A stretch of 25,337 nucleotides of DNA from Actinomycetes bacterium (GTDB taxonomy: Bacteria; Actinomycetota; Thermoleophilia; BMS3ABIN01). Where the stretch lies: positions 1-25,337 of the forward strand of contig JAJYIN010000004.1 of NCBI GenBank assembly GCA_021790075.1, written 5' to 3'. The position numbers and the translations under genes are program-made. Position 1 is the stretch's first letter; the number at the start of each line of letters is the position of its first letter. Below the pieces are notes generated by a model, which saw only the letters and a list, made by a program, of their open reading frames with translations, did not search any database and was not told the DNA's origin. Positions 1 through 8,019 of the stretch are shown here, piece after piece.

Positions 1-1493
1 TCGTCCACGTTGGCCTCGGCGGCGATGGCCGCGGCTGTCAGCGGGTTGTCGCCGGTGATCATTACCGTCTTGATGCCCATCTTCCGGAGCTGGGCAAAGC
101 GGTCCTGGATGCCGCCCTTGATGATATCTTTCAGGTTGATGACGCCGATCACCTCGCCGTCGCGGGTGACCGCCAGCGGCGTGCTGCCGGCCTTGGCGAT
201 CCCGGTCACTTTTGCTTCCAGCTCGTCCGGAACCGTGCCGCCCTTTTTGCCGATATAAGCGGCAATCGAGTCCGGCGCTCCCTTGCGGTACGAATGATCT
301 TCCAGGTCAAGACCACTGATGCGGGTTTCCGCCCTGAAGGGCACGGGCGCTGCATGTGGAGGCAGCTCCTGCAGCCGCGAGCCCTTCTCTTTGGCCAGGA
401 CGATGATGCTGCGTCCCTCCGGCGTCTCATCCGTGAATGAGGACATCAGCGCCGCCTCCACCACTTCCTGTTCCGTATGGTTTCCCAGCGGGATGAACTC
501 CACCGCCTCGCGGTTGCCCAGCGTGATCGTGCCCGTCTTGTCCAGCAGCAGCGTGTTGACATCGCCGGCGGCTTCGATGGCGCGGCCCGACATCGCCATC
601 ACGTTGCGGGAAAAGAGCCGGTCCATGCCGGCGATGCCGATCGCCGGCAGCAGCGCTGCGATCGTCGTCGGCGCCAGGCAGACGAACAGTGCGATCAGCA
701 CCACCAGGCTGACGGCGCTTCCCTGGCTGGCCGACTTGACGCTGTAGTTTGACAGCGAGTTAAGGTTGAACACCACCAGAAAAAAGATGATCGTCAAAGC
801 AATCAGCAGGATGTTGAGCGCTATCTCGTTGGGCGTCTTGCGCCGCTTGGCGCCCTCCACCAGCGACACCATCTTGTCGATGAAAGTCTCCCCCGGGTCG
901 GCGGTGATGCGGACGACGATACCCTCGGTGGCGGTCACGCGGGTGCCGCCGGTGACGGCGCTGCGGTCACCGCCCGACTCGCGCACCACCGGCGCCGACT
1001 CGCCGGTAATGGCCGATTCATCTACCAGGGCGGCGCCAAAGACGATATCGCCATCGCCCGCGATCAACTCGTTGGCCCTCACCAGCACCAGGTCGCCTTT
1101 GCGCAGGTTATTGGCGTTGACCTCTTCTGCCGGGCCGGCCGGGTCCGGTTTTTTCAGCCGCCTGGCGATGATCTCGGTGCGGGACTTGCGCAGCGATTCC
1201 GCCCGCGCCTTGCCCCGGCCCTCGGCCAGCGACTCGGCAAAGGTGGCGAACATGACGGTCAGCCACAGCAGCACCGTGACGGCGCCCGTAAACCAGGCGG
1301 GTTCTCCCCGGCCGGAGACGAGGTCATAGACGAAGTTCAGAGCGGTGATGACGCCGCCAATCTCGACCGCCAACATGACCGGGTTGCGCCAGAGCGTTAC
1401 CGGATTCAGCTTGGCGAATGTGCCCTCGAGCGCGGGCCCCATCAGCTGCCTGCTGAAGATTGATTCCTGTCTCTTCCCGGTTGCCGCCACCAT
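1..1493 (-). CDS. kdpB: Potassium-transporting P-type ATPase subunit B, 3' end beyond window
   Basis: KdpB is the catalytic, ATP-hydrolysing subunit of the KdpFABC high-affinity K+ importer in the inner membrane. About 497 codons are present; the E. coli protein is 682 residues, so the C-terminal part lies off the left edge. The phosphorylation motif DKTGTI is visible at 525-542, with the phosphorylated Asp at about residue 318. The ITGES actuator motif precedes it, and TGDNPLTAAAIA near the edge matches the P-domain TGDN motif. Several hydrophobic segments flank these. The ATG at 1493 is chosen because AGGGGAG lies six bases upstream and the protein starts like other KdpB N-termini. kdpA lies 105 bases upstream on the same strand. 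The frame is open throughout with no visible damage. Confidence 0.96.
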   Translation of the reverse strand, partial: MVAATGKRQESIFSRQLMGPALEGTFAKLNPVTLWRNPVMLAVEIGGVITALNFVYDLVSGRGEPAWFTGAVTVLLWLTVMFATFAESLAEGRGKARAESLRKSRTEIIARRLKKPDPAGPAEEVNANNLRKGDLVLVRANELIAGDGDIVFGAALVDESAITGESAPVVRESGGDRSAVTGGTRVTATEGIVVRITADPGETFIDKMVSLVEGAKRRKTPNEIALNILLIALTIIFFLVVFNLNSLSNYSVKSASQGSAVSLVVLIALFVCLAPTTIAALLPAIGIAGMDRLFSRNVMAMSGRAIEAAGDVNTLLLDKTGTITLGNREAVEFIPLGNHTEQEVVEAALMSSFTDETPEGRSIIVLAKEKGSRLQELPPHAAPVPFRAETRISGLDLEDHSYRKGAPDSIAAYIGKKGGTVPDELEAKVTGIAKAGSTPLAVTRDGEVIGVINLKDIIKGGIQDRFAQLRKMGIKTVMITGDNPLTAAAIAAEANVD

Positions 1494-1525
1494 CACCGGC
1501 TCCCCTGATTGCTAATGGATACCAT
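1493..1525 (-). CDS. Possible 10-codon leader ORF coupled to kdpB
   Basis: An ATG preceded by GGGAGA at workable spacing opens a 10-residue frame (MVSISNQGSR). Its TGA overlaps the kdpB start codon (TGATG). The arrangement resembles a translational-coupling leader, but the peptide has no recognisable similarity and may be chance. It is not kdpF, which encodes a hydrophobic peptide and normally precedes kdpA. Confidence 0.2.
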   Translation of the reverse strand: MVSISNQGSR

Positions 1526-1530
1526 GTTTC

Positions 1531-1619
1531 GATCTCCCGATCATTTGCAGAATCTTTAGGATTTTTGATATATTCACTTTGTTGTGAATCCGTAAGTTCT
1601 ATCTTCCGATCATTTGCAG
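1531..1619. repeat. Partial duplication of the kdpA 3' tail in the kdpA-kdpB spacer
   Basis: CCGATCATTTGCAG occurs at 1537-1550 and again at 1606-1619, with further matching bases on one side (ATCTYCCGATCATTTGCAG). The second copy encodes the last codons of kdpA; the first is noncoding. The two are 69 bases apart. The segment between them is AT-rich, with a small perfect hairpin ATTCAC/GTGAAT. A diverged local duplication is the simplest reading. Confidence 0.6.
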
Positions 1620-3326
1620 TTGCTCCACGATCGGCCCCAGGCCCAGCGCCGGCAGGAACGTGAGCGCCCCGACGATGATGACAACGACGATCAGCCAGCC
1701 GGTGAAGGTGGGGTTGTTGGTCGGCAGCGTGCCCACGCTGGGCGGCACATACTTCTTCGCCGCCAGCGAGCCGGCCATGGCCAGCGCCGCCAGGGCAGGC
1801 ACGAAGCGCCCCAGCAGCATCGCTACCCCCAGCGTGAAGTTGTAAAAAGGCGTGTTGGCGCCCAGGCCGGCGAAAGCGCTGCCGTTGTTATTGGAGCCGG
1901 AAGCAAAAGCATAGAGCACCTCGGTGAGACCGTGCGGACCCGGATTGAGGATGGCGCTCGTGCCCGCGCTCAGCAGCAGCGCCACTCCGGAAAATACCAG
2001 CACGGATATACCTGATGTCAAAACAATGATCACCGCCATCCACATCTCCCGCACCTCGATCTTCTTGCCCAGGAATTCAGGTGTGCGGCCGATCATCAGC
2101 CCGGCGACAAAGACGGCGATGATGACAAACCCGAGCATGGTGTAAAGGCCCGAGCCCACGCCGCCGGGAACCACCTCGCTCAGCAGGATCAGCAGCAGGG
2201 CGACGCCGCCACCCAGGGGCATATAGGAATCGTGCATCGAGTTGACGGCGCCGTCAGAGGTGGCGGTCGTCCCGGCCGCGAACAGCACCGACCCGCCGAT
2301 GCCGAACCTGACCTCCTTCCCCTCCATGTTCGGTCCGGCGATCCCTTGCTGGTGCACGAGCGGATTGCCGGCCTCCTCGGCCCAGTACATCGCCCCCAGA
2401 GAGCCGATCAGAATCACCATCATCGCGGCCAGGATCGCCCAGCCCTGGCGCGTGTTGCCGGACATGCGGCCAAAGGTATAGGTGAGCGCGAAGGGGATCG
2501 CCAGAAACAGCAGAATCTCGACGAAATTGGTCAGCGGCGACGGGTTCTCGTAAGGATGCGCGGAGTTGGCGCCAAAGAAGCCGCCGCCGTTGGTGCCCAG
2601 CAGCTTGATTGACTCGAACGACGCTACCGGGCCCATCGGGATTGTCTGCGTCGTGAGCAGGCCGGCGGCGCCGGCAGCCGGCTGCGCCAGATCCACCTGC
2701 CGGTAGCCGCCGAAGTTCTGGATCACCCCCTGGGAAACGAGGAACAGGGCGGCAAGAAGCGCCACCGGCAGCAGGATGTAGAGGATGCCGCGGGTGAGGT
2801 CGACCCAGAAATTGCCGATCTGCGTGGCCGTGCGGCGGACGATGCCGCGGATGAGCGGGATAATAACGGTGAGGCCGATCGCCGGCGTCACGAAAAAGCT
2901 CAACGCCAGGGCGACAGTCTGGGTGAAGTAGCTGGCCGTTGACTCTCCGGAATAGGCCTGCCAGTTGGTGTTGGTGGCGAAGCTGACCGCGGTGTTGAAA
3001 GCGAGCGGCAGCGGGAAACCCGGAAAGCCTTCCGGGTTCAGCGGCAGCACACCCTGAAAGACCAGCACCAGAAAGATAAAGATCATCAGGATGAAATTGA
3101 GCAGCAGCAGCGAAAAGGCGTACCGCTTCCAGCCGGTCTCCTTCTGCTCGTCGATGGCGGCCAGGCGGTAGACCAGGCGCTCCACCGGCCGCACCGCGGG
3201 GCTGAGCAGGTTCCTCTCTCCCTGGAAAACCGCCGCCATATATGCCCCCAGCGGTTTGACCAGCAGCAGAAGGACGGCAAAAAAGACTGCTATCTCAATC
3301 AGGTCGTATATCTCAAAATTCTGCAT
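1599..3326 (-). CDS. kdpA: Potassium-transporting ATPase subunit A (K+ channel-like subunit)
   Basis: KdpA is the K+-selective, channel-like subunit of KdpFABC and belongs to the SKT superfamily. The 575-residue product is close to the family's usual ~557-580. It has about ten hydrophobic segments and the expected pore-loop signatures: TNTNWQAYSGES near residues 118-128 and GTNGGGFFG at 244-252. The ATG at 3326 is preferred over an in-frame TTG at 3347 because the protein then begins MQNFEIYDL like its relatives, with a GGAACGGGA sequence upstream. kdpB follows. No kdpF-like small hydrophobic frame was found upstream. The leader carries a terminator and a c-di-AMP riboswitch remnant, so expression is probably controlled by transcription termination. 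Confidence 0.97.
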   Translation of the reverse strand: MQNFEIYDLIEIAVFFAVLLLLVKPLGAYMAAVFQGERNLLSPAVRPVERLVYRLAAIDEQKETGWKRYAFSLLLLNFILMIFIFLVLVFQGVLPLNPEGFPGFPLPLAFNTAVSFATNTNWQAYSGESTASYFTQTVALALSFFVTPAIGLTVIIPLIRGIVRRTATQIGNFWVDLTRGILYILLPVALLAALFLVSQGVIQNFGGYRQVDLAQPAAGAAGLLTTQTIPMGPVASFESIKLLGTNGGGFFGANSAHPYENPSPLTNFVEILLFLAIPFALTYTFGRMSGNTRQGWAILAAMMVILIGSLGAMYWAEEAGNPLVHQQGIAGPNMEGKEVRFGIGGSVLFAAGTTATSDGAVNSMHDSYMPLGGGVALLLILLSEVVPGGVGSGLYTMLGFVIIAVFVAGLMIGRTPEFLGKKIEVREMWMAVIIVLTSGISVLVFSGVALLLSAGTSAILNPGPHGLTEVLYAFASGSNNNGSAFAGLGANTPFYNFTLGVAMLLGRFVPALAALAMAGSLAAKKYVPPSVGTLPTNNPTFTGWLIVVVIIVGALTFLPALGLGPIVEQLQMIGR

Positions 3327-3377
3327 GTTTCCCGTTCCTGCTCGCAAACCTGCCCTGCCAAAACCATGGCAGGCATT

Positions 3378-3407
3378 AAAAAAGCCGCCGGCAAAAAGGC
3401 CAGCGAC
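3378..3407 (-). terminator. Intrinsic terminator in the kdpA leader / end of the yceD transcript
   Basis: On the minus strand a 9-bp uninterrupted stem (GTCGCTGGC with GCCGGCGGC, two G-U pairs) with loop CTTTTT is followed by six T. It lies between the riboswitch remnant and kdpA, where the expression platform of a c-di-AMP OFF switch would be. It could equally serve as the terminator of the recG-yceD operon. Confidence 0.8.
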
Positions 3408-3430
3408 CCGGGTCGTTGGTCATTGCCTTC

Positions 3431-3480
3431 CAAACGCCTGCGAGGTTAGCTGACGGGCTCGGGCCTGGAAGTGCCCTATC
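3431..3480 (-). promoter_or_regulatory. 3' part of a ydaO/yuaA (c-di-AMP) riboswitch, apparently 5'-truncated
   Basis: The minus strand reads TAGGGC, a short loop, GCCCGAGCCCGTCAG, then CTAACCTCGCAGGCGT. This is the hallmark 3' half of the ydaO/yuaA aptamer (family consensus GCCCGAAYCCGUCAGCUAACCUCGUAAGCGU). The 5' half, with its GGGGACCCA-like and GGGGUGAAUC-like blocks and the 5' strand of P1, is not visible. Those positions are occupied by the end of yceD, whose TAG stop (3478-3476) sits inside the first conserved hairpin. c-di-AMP riboswitches are known upstream of kdp and ktr K+ transporter genes, which fits kdpA downstream. Recognition of the 3' half is confident. Whether it still binds ligand is doubtful. 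Confidence 0.75.
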
Positions 3481-4012
3481 TGTCCTTCCATTCCTTGAGC
3501 TTCTCCCAGCGGTCGTCAACCGGCGGCTGGCAGCCGCACTCCTCGAAGTTCAGGTTGGCGCCGCACTGGGGACAGAGGCCCTTGCACTCGGGTGAGCAGA
3601 GGATCTGCGGCGGCAGCAGCTCGGCCACGGCGCTGTGCGCCCATTCCGAGAGGTTAAGGGTGCCGTCCTCCAGGAACCAGAGCGACGGCTCCTCCTCTTC
3701 CGTCATTTCCTCAATCGGGGGCAGCACGGTCTCGAAATAATCCCCGGCGCTGACGTCCAGGTCCAGGTCGGCCGGCTCCAGGCAGCGCCAGCAGGCGCCT
3801 TCCAGGCGGCAGGAAAAGTCCATCCGGGCGGTGTATCCTTCCCCGACATATGTGAGCGTCAGCCGGGCCGGCACCGTTTCGGGCATGAACACGTAGTCCT
3901 GGCCGGCGAGATGAATGGGGGGAAGGAAAAGGCTGAGGTCAAAGGTCCGCGACTGGCCCATTTCCAGGGTCAGCGGCGCCAGATCGAAAATGGTGGGGGC
4001 GTGCTCGGACAT
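3476..4012 (-). CDS. yceD: YceD/DUF177 family protein, 23S rRNA accumulation factor
   Basis: YceD (DUF177) proteins support 23S rRNA accumulation and are normally encoded next to rpmF. The 178-residue product has the family's Cys pattern: CRLEGACWRCLEP at 68-80 and a C-terminal knuckle with Cys 139, 143, 147, 150, 159 and 161. This suggests metal binding, as in Actinomycetota and Firmicutes members. The ATG has GGAG six bases upstream. The gene sits downstream of sepIVA after an ~80-base spacer containing a GC-rich hairpin. rpmF is missing after it: the stop codon runs directly into a c-di-AMP riboswitch fragment and then kdpA. The C-terminus looks complete. Confidence 0.88.
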   Translation of the reverse strand: MSEHAPTIFDLAPLTLEMGQSRTFDLSLFLPPIHLAGQDYVFMPETVPARLTLTYVGEGYTARMDFSCRLEGACWRCLEPADLDLDVSAGDYFETVLPPIEEMTEEEEPSLWFLEDGTLNLSEWAHSAVAELLPPQILCSPECKGLCPQCGANLNFEECGCQPPVDDRWEKLKEWKDR

Positions 4013-4037
4013 GTGTCGCTCCAGGAATTTGATCCCG

Positions 4038-4055
4038 TCCGGCCGGGCGGCCGGA
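4038..4055. repeat. GC-rich hairpin in the sepIVA-yceD spacer
   Basis: TCCGGCC and GGCCGGA form a perfect 7-bp stem around GGGC. There is no T-run on either side, so it is unlikely to be an intrinsic terminator. A second short stem (GCCGG, loop AAAA, CCGGC) lies close to the sepIVA stop. Possible roles are mRNA processing or differential stability. Confidence 0.4.
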
Positions 4056-4092
4056 GAGACAGAGCGGTTACGGAAGCGGGCCGGAAAACCGG

Positions 4093-4566
4093 CTACTCTT
4101 CTGCTGCCGCCTCTTCTTCGCCGGTCTTGCCCTGGAGCCGCTCCCGGCCGCGCCGCACCGCCGCCAGGAATTTTTCCAGATTCACCTCTAGTGTTTCCAG
4201 AACCTCGTCGGCGTAATCCTCGGCGCCGAGGCGGATCTCCCGCTCCCGGGCGCGCGCGTCTTCCATGATCTGGGCGGCATTACGCTCCGCCATCTTGACC
4301 ACTTCCTCACTGGAAACCAGCCGCTCGGCCTGCTCGTTGGCTTCCTTGACGATGCGGTCGCTCTCGGCCTTGGCCTCGGCCAGCATCTCCTGGCGCTCCT
4401 TGACGATCCAGCGGGCCTGCTTGATCTCCTCCGGAATAGTGGTGCGCATCTGGTCGAGGATGTCGTAAATCTCCTCGCGCTCGATCATGACCTTGTCGGT
4501 CATCGGCATGGGGCGTGCGTTGTTGACGATCTCGTCAAGCTTGTCTATCAGTACCAGTACGTCCAC
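4093..4566 (-). CDS. sepIVA: DivIVA-like septation protein SepIVA family (coiled coil)
   Basis: In mycobacteria the coaD-adjacent gene encodes SepIVA, a DivIVA-domain coiled-coil protein needed for septation and envelope growth. This 157-residue product has a similar layout: a short N-terminal segment (VLIDKLDEIVNNARPMP), then a helix-rich heptad-like region dense in E, K, R and A up to about residue 140, and an acidic tail. The GTG start at 4566 has GGAGG about six bases upstream. It lies 21 bases downstream of coaD on the same strand and so is probably cotranscribed. Alternatively it could be described simply as an ATP-synthase-B-like coiled-coil protein. Family assignment rests on neighbourhood plus composition. 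Confidence 0.78.
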   Translation of the reverse strand: MDVLVLIDKLDEIVNNARPMPMTDKVMIEREEIYDILDQMRTTIPEEIKQARWIVKERQEMLAEAKAESDRIVKEANEQAERLVSSEEVVKMAERNAAQIMEDARAREREIRLGAEDYADEVLETLEVNLEKFLAAVRRGRERLQGKTGEEEAAAEE

Positions 4567-4587
4567 GTTTTCCTCCAGAGTACGGGT

Positions 4588-5079
4588 TTATGACCCAAAA
4601 AGCTCGGCAAGACGCCTGGCCACCGCTGGGGGGACCAGATCGTCTACCTTGCCTCCAAATTTTGCTATTTCCTTCACGCCGCTGGAGCTGAGGAAACTGT
4701 ACTCCGGTGACGCCATCAGATAAACAGTTTCTAGGTCAGGCGCCAGTTTCCTGTTTAGCTGGGCCATCTGGAACTCGTACTCGAAATCCGAGATGGCCCT
4801 GAGGCCCTTGACCAGCGCCTTGGCCTGCCACTTGCGGGCGAAATCCACCAATAGGGTATCAAAAACGTCCACCTCTATGTCGGCGCCCAGCTCATCTTTG
4901 AGGAAAACGACCCTTTCCTCGGCGTTGAAAAGCGTGTCCTTGCGGGGAGAATGGGCCACCACGCCCACGACGACGCGCTGAAACAGCCCGGCGGCGCGGC
5001 GGATGATGTCCAGGTGTCCCTCGGTCACCGGGTCGTATGTGCCGGGGCAGACGGCGATGGTGTCGGCGTAATGGGTCAT
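4588..5079 (-). CDS. coaD: Phosphopantetheine adenylyltransferase
   Basis: CoaD transfers AMP from ATP to 4'-phosphopantetheine, the penultimate step of coenzyme A synthesis, in the cytoplasm. The 163-residue product matches the usual ~160. It has the nucleotidyltransferase signature GTYDPVTEGH with the TxGH motif at 19-22, the conserved KGLRAISDFEYEFQMA block, and SSSGVKEIA in place of the common SSSxVRE. Its ATG overlaps the rsmD stop by four bases (ATGA), implying translational coupling. The rsmD-coaD pair is widely conserved. Confidence 0.96.
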   Translation of the reverse strand: MTHYADTIAVCPGTYDPVTEGHLDIIRRAAGLFQRVVVGVVAHSPRKDTLFNAEERVVFLKDELGADIEVDVFDTLLVDFARKWQAKALVKGLRAISDFEYEFQMAQLNRKLAPDLETVYLMASPEYSFLSSSGVKEIAKFGGKVDDLVPPAVARRLAELFGS

Positions 5080-5660
5080 TCGGGGATTAGGGTTCCTCGC
5101 GATGTCGCTGTGCCGGCCGTCCCATCCGGGACCCGGTAGACGCGGATCCCGGTGTCGCCATAAACCTTCTCAGTCTGGAGCTCCATGGGCAGCGATACTT
5201 CCTGACGGGAGCTGCTCTCGATCACGATCCTCCCCCCGGGTGAGGCCACCCGGGGCAGCCACCGGGTCAGTACCGGCTCGACAACGCGGTGCATTCTATA
5301 GGGCGGGTCAACAAAAATCAAATCGAAGCGCTGCTGCTTTTTGGCTGCATCCTTGAGAATTGCCTGATAGTCGCGGCGCCTCACCACAGCGTTTTCCGGT
5401 TTCAGTTTTGTGATGTTGCGGGCGATGGTCCCGGCCGCCGCCGGCCGGCTGTCCACCAATAGGGCGCTGGCGGCGCCGCGGCTGAGGGCCTCGAGCCCGA
5501 GGGCGCCGCTGCCGGCGAACAGGTCCAGCACCGCCAGGCCGCCGACATCGCCAAGGATGGAAAAGACGGCCTCGCGGACCCGGTCGGCGGTGGGCCGGGT
5601 CCGGGTCCCGGGCGGCGCGGAGATGATGGCGCCTTTATTTTTGCCTGCAATTATTCGCAT
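5076..5660 (-). CDS. rsmD: 16S rRNA (guanine(966)-N(2))-methyltransferase
   Basis: RsmD methylates G966 of 16S rRNA using S-adenosylmethionine. The 194-residue product shows the family N-terminus MRIIAGKNKG, the SAM-binding motif LDLFAGSGALGLEALSRGA with FAGSG at 48-52, and the catalytic DPPY at 118-121. The ATG at 5660 gives the canonical MRIIAG start, although only a weak AGG is seen upstream. It overlaps coaD by four bases and lies about 90 bases downstream of recG. The C-terminal ~12 residues after VPDG are low-complexity and look like a lineage-specific tail. Confidence 0.95.
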   Translation of the reverse strand: MRIIAGKNKGAIISAPPGTRTRPTADRVREAVFSILGDVGGLAVLDLFAGSGALGLEALSRGAASALLVDSRPAAAGTIARNITKLKPENAVVRRRDYQAILKDAAKKQQRFDLIFVDPPYRMHRVVEPVLTRWLPRVASPGGRIVIESSSRQEVSLPMELQTEKVYGDTGIRVYRVPDGTAGTATSRGTLIPE

Positions 5661-5751
5661 TAATAAGCCTGATCAGTCCGGATGATGTTGTTCCGGCAAA
5701 GACTTATGGCCCTTTCCGTCTGAGCCGGCAAACATCGATGCGGCAGTCCCG

Positions 5752-8007
5752 CTATATTTTATGAAGCCATTCCATCGTCCCGCCAAAAACCCTTTCGATC
5801 TCATCCCGGAGGATGGCGTTCTCACGGTGGGACAGCTGCGGGTCTTCCGCGACCAGCTCCGCGGCCTGCCGGCGGGCCAGGTACAACAGCTCGCGGTCGC
5901 GGCTCAGCTGCGCCAGCCTCAGATCCGGCAGCCCCGACTGCCTGACGCCGAACAGCTGGCCTTCCCCGCGTATCTCCAGGTCGAGCTCGGCCAGGGCGAA
6001 GCCGTCTGCCGTAGACGCCACCGCCTCCAGCCGGCGCCGCGCCGGCTCTGTCTTCGGGTCGCCGAAAAGGAGGCAGTATGACTCGTGCTCTCCCCGGCCC
6101 ACGCGGCCCCTGAGCTGGTGTAACTGCGCCAGGCCAAAGCGGTCCGCCTCCTCTATCATCATCACGGTGGCGTTGGGCACGTCCACCCCCACGCCGACCA
6201 CTGTAGTCGTCACCAGCACCTGGATCCCGCCGGCGGTGAACCGCTGCATGATCTGCTGCTTTTCCTCCGGCGGCAACTGGCCATGTAGAATGCCCAGCCG
6301 GTAACCCCGGAACTCGTCCTGCTCGAGGCGGGCCGCTTCGGATTCCACCGCCCGCGCCGCCAGAACCTCCGACTCCTCGATCAGGGGGCAGACGACGTAG
6401 CATTGCCTCCCCTCATCCAGCTTCCCGCGGATGAACCGGTAGGCGCCGGCGCGTTTCTCTTCCCCCACCTGCCATGTCCGCACGGGCCGGCGCCCCGGCG
6501 GCATCGTGCGGATGGTGCTCACTTCCAGGTCCCCGTAAAGGGTGAGCGCCAGAGTCCGCGGTATCGGGGTCGCGGTCATGTGGAGCACGTGCGGCGTCAG
6601 CCCCCGGCGGGTCGCCCGCCCGGTAAGCTGATCCCGCTGACTAACACCAAAAAGATGCTGCTCATCAACGACCACCACCCCCAGCCTCGCAAACCCGACC
6701 CCTTCCTGGATCAGGGAATGCGTGCCCACGGCGATGTCGACCTCGCCGGCTGCGATTTCCGCCAGCAGCGCCGCCCGTTCCCCGGCCTTGAGGCGGCTGG
6801 AAAGGAATGCCAGCCGCAATTCCGGGCCGCGGTTCTCACCGCCGCCCTCATGGACGGGCGTTTCATGTTCGCGGGCCGGCATGCCGCCGCCTTCCCCAGG
6901 CGTACTCCTGCCGGCACCCGCAAGCATCCGCTCCAGGTTGAAATAATGCTGCTCGGCGAGCACTTCGGTGGGCGCCATGATCACCGCCTGGCAGCCCTGC
7001 TCCACCGCGCGCAGCATCGCGTAGACGGCAACGACGGTCTTGCCCGACCCGACATCGCCCTGAAGCAGCCGCTGCATGGGCGCCGGCTGCCCCAAGTCGG
7101 CGGATATCTCCCGGCAGACTTTTTGCTGATCGGGTGTCAGATGGAACGGCAGCGCCTCAAGAAAAGCCTGCGTCAGGGCGCCAGGGGGCCCCAGCCGCAC
7201 GCCGCGGCGCACCTTTTCCAGATGCCGGCGCCGCGCCAGCAGGCCCACCTGCATCAGGAAGAGCTCCTCGAAGATCAGGCGCCGCTCCGCCTGGCGGTAA
7301 TCCGCGGGCGCCGCCGGAAAATGCATGGTCAGGACGGCGTCGGCGCGCGCCGCCAGCCCCAGGCCGGCCCTGACCCGTGCCGGCAGGGGATCGGGCAGCA
7401 GCGCCGCCAGGTGGCGCACCCGCGCCAGCCAGCCGCGCAGCCTTTTGACAGATATTTTTTCCGTGGTGGGATAGACAGGCACCAGGCCGGTAGTATGCAA
7501 CCCCGCGCCTTCCCGCCGCATGAGCTCGTGGCTGATGACGCGGAAAGTGTTGGCGCGCCCGTCATAGGTTCCCCGCAGGAACAGCTCCTCACCGGGTTTG
7601 AGGACATCGGCAAGGTAGTCCTGGTTAAACCAGACGGCCTGCATGTTTCCGGTCTCGTCCCGCACCATCGCCTGCACCAGCCTGAGGTTGCGCCGGCGGG
7701 TGCGTTTGAGGCTGACCCGCTCGACGCGGCAGGCAACCGTGGCTTCCTCGCCCCACTTGAGCTCGCCGATCCGCCTCCTGCTGGTGTAATCCTCGTGGCG
7801 GCGGGGGAAATGGAAGAGCAGATCGCCCTTGGTTGACAGGCCCAGTTTCCCGGCCGCCGCCGCCAGGGCGGGGCCGACTCCGGGAAGGGTGGTGAGGGGT
7901 TCTGCGAGTTCATCCGGGTTGAGACACTGCTTGGATGTGTGGGGATGATCCTGGCTGCCGGGAAGGCCGGACCCGGCAAACGCGACCAGGCAGCGGGCTT
8001 TGGCCAT
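5752..8007 (-). CDS. recG: ATP-dependent DNA helicase RecG
   Basis: RecG is a superfamily 2 helicase that remodels stalled forks and Holliday junctions. From the ATG at 8007 the protein is 751 residues. An N-terminal helix-hairpin segment (LTTLPGVGPALAAAAGKLG) and the OB-fold wedge domain precede the helicase core. The core has Walker A GDVGSGKT at about 316-323, DEQH near 447, the TATPIPRTLAL motif, and LRGRVGRGEHESYCLLF. The start is chosen because AAGGGAAGG lies just upstream. Longer in-frame starts up to 8139 would run through the rpmB promoter and start. An extra Gly/Pro/Glu-rich stretch at about residues 362-395, between motifs Ia and Ib, looks like an insertion relative to the usual ~690-residue enzyme. 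Confidence 0.95.
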   Translation of the reverse strand: MAKARCLVAFAGSGLPGSQDHPHTSKQCLNPDELAEPLTTLPGVGPALAAAAGKLGLSTKGDLLFHFPRRHEDYTSRRRIGELKWGEEATVACRVERVSLKRTRRRNLRLVQAMVRDETGNMQAVWFNQDYLADVLKPGEELFLRGTYDGRANTFRVISHELMRREGAGLHTTGLVPVYPTTEKISVKRLRGWLARVRHLAALLPDPLPARVRAGLGLAARADAVLTMHFPAAPADYRQAERRLIFEELFLMQVGLLARRRHLEKVRRGVRLGPPGALTQAFLEALPFHLTPDQQKVCREISADLGQPAPMQRLLQGDVGSGKTVVAVYAMLRAVEQGCQAVIMAPTEVLAEQHYFNLERMLAGAGRSTPGEGGGMPAREHETPVHEGGGENRGPELRLAFLSSRLKAGERAALLAEIAAGEVDIAVGTHSLIQEGVGFARLGVVVVDEQHLFGVSQRDQLTGRATRRGLTPHVLHMTATPIPRTLALTLYGDLEVSTIRTMPPGRRPVRTWQVGEEKRAGAYRFIRGKLDEGRQCYVVCPLIEESEVLAARAVESEAARLEQDEFRGYRLGILHGQLPPEEKQQIMQRFTAGGIQVLVTTTVVGVGVDVPNATVMMIEEADRFGLAQLHQLRGRVGRGEHESYCLLFGDPKTEPARRRLEAVASTADGFALAELDLEIRGEGQLFGVRQSGLPDLRLAQLSRDRELLYLARRQAAELVAEDPQLSHRENAILRDEIERVFGGTMEWLHKI

Positions 8008-8019
8008 GACCTTCCCTTC

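Noticed and set aside
1551..1600. Hairpin ATTCAC/GTGAAT as a terminator between kdpA and kdpB
   Set aside because: The stem is only six bases, AT-rich and not followed by a T-run, so the two genes are more likely cotranscribed.
6403..7836. Long open frame on the plus strand opposite recG
   Set aside because: High GC leaves antisense frames open. It has no family pattern and the opposite strand is clearly RecG.
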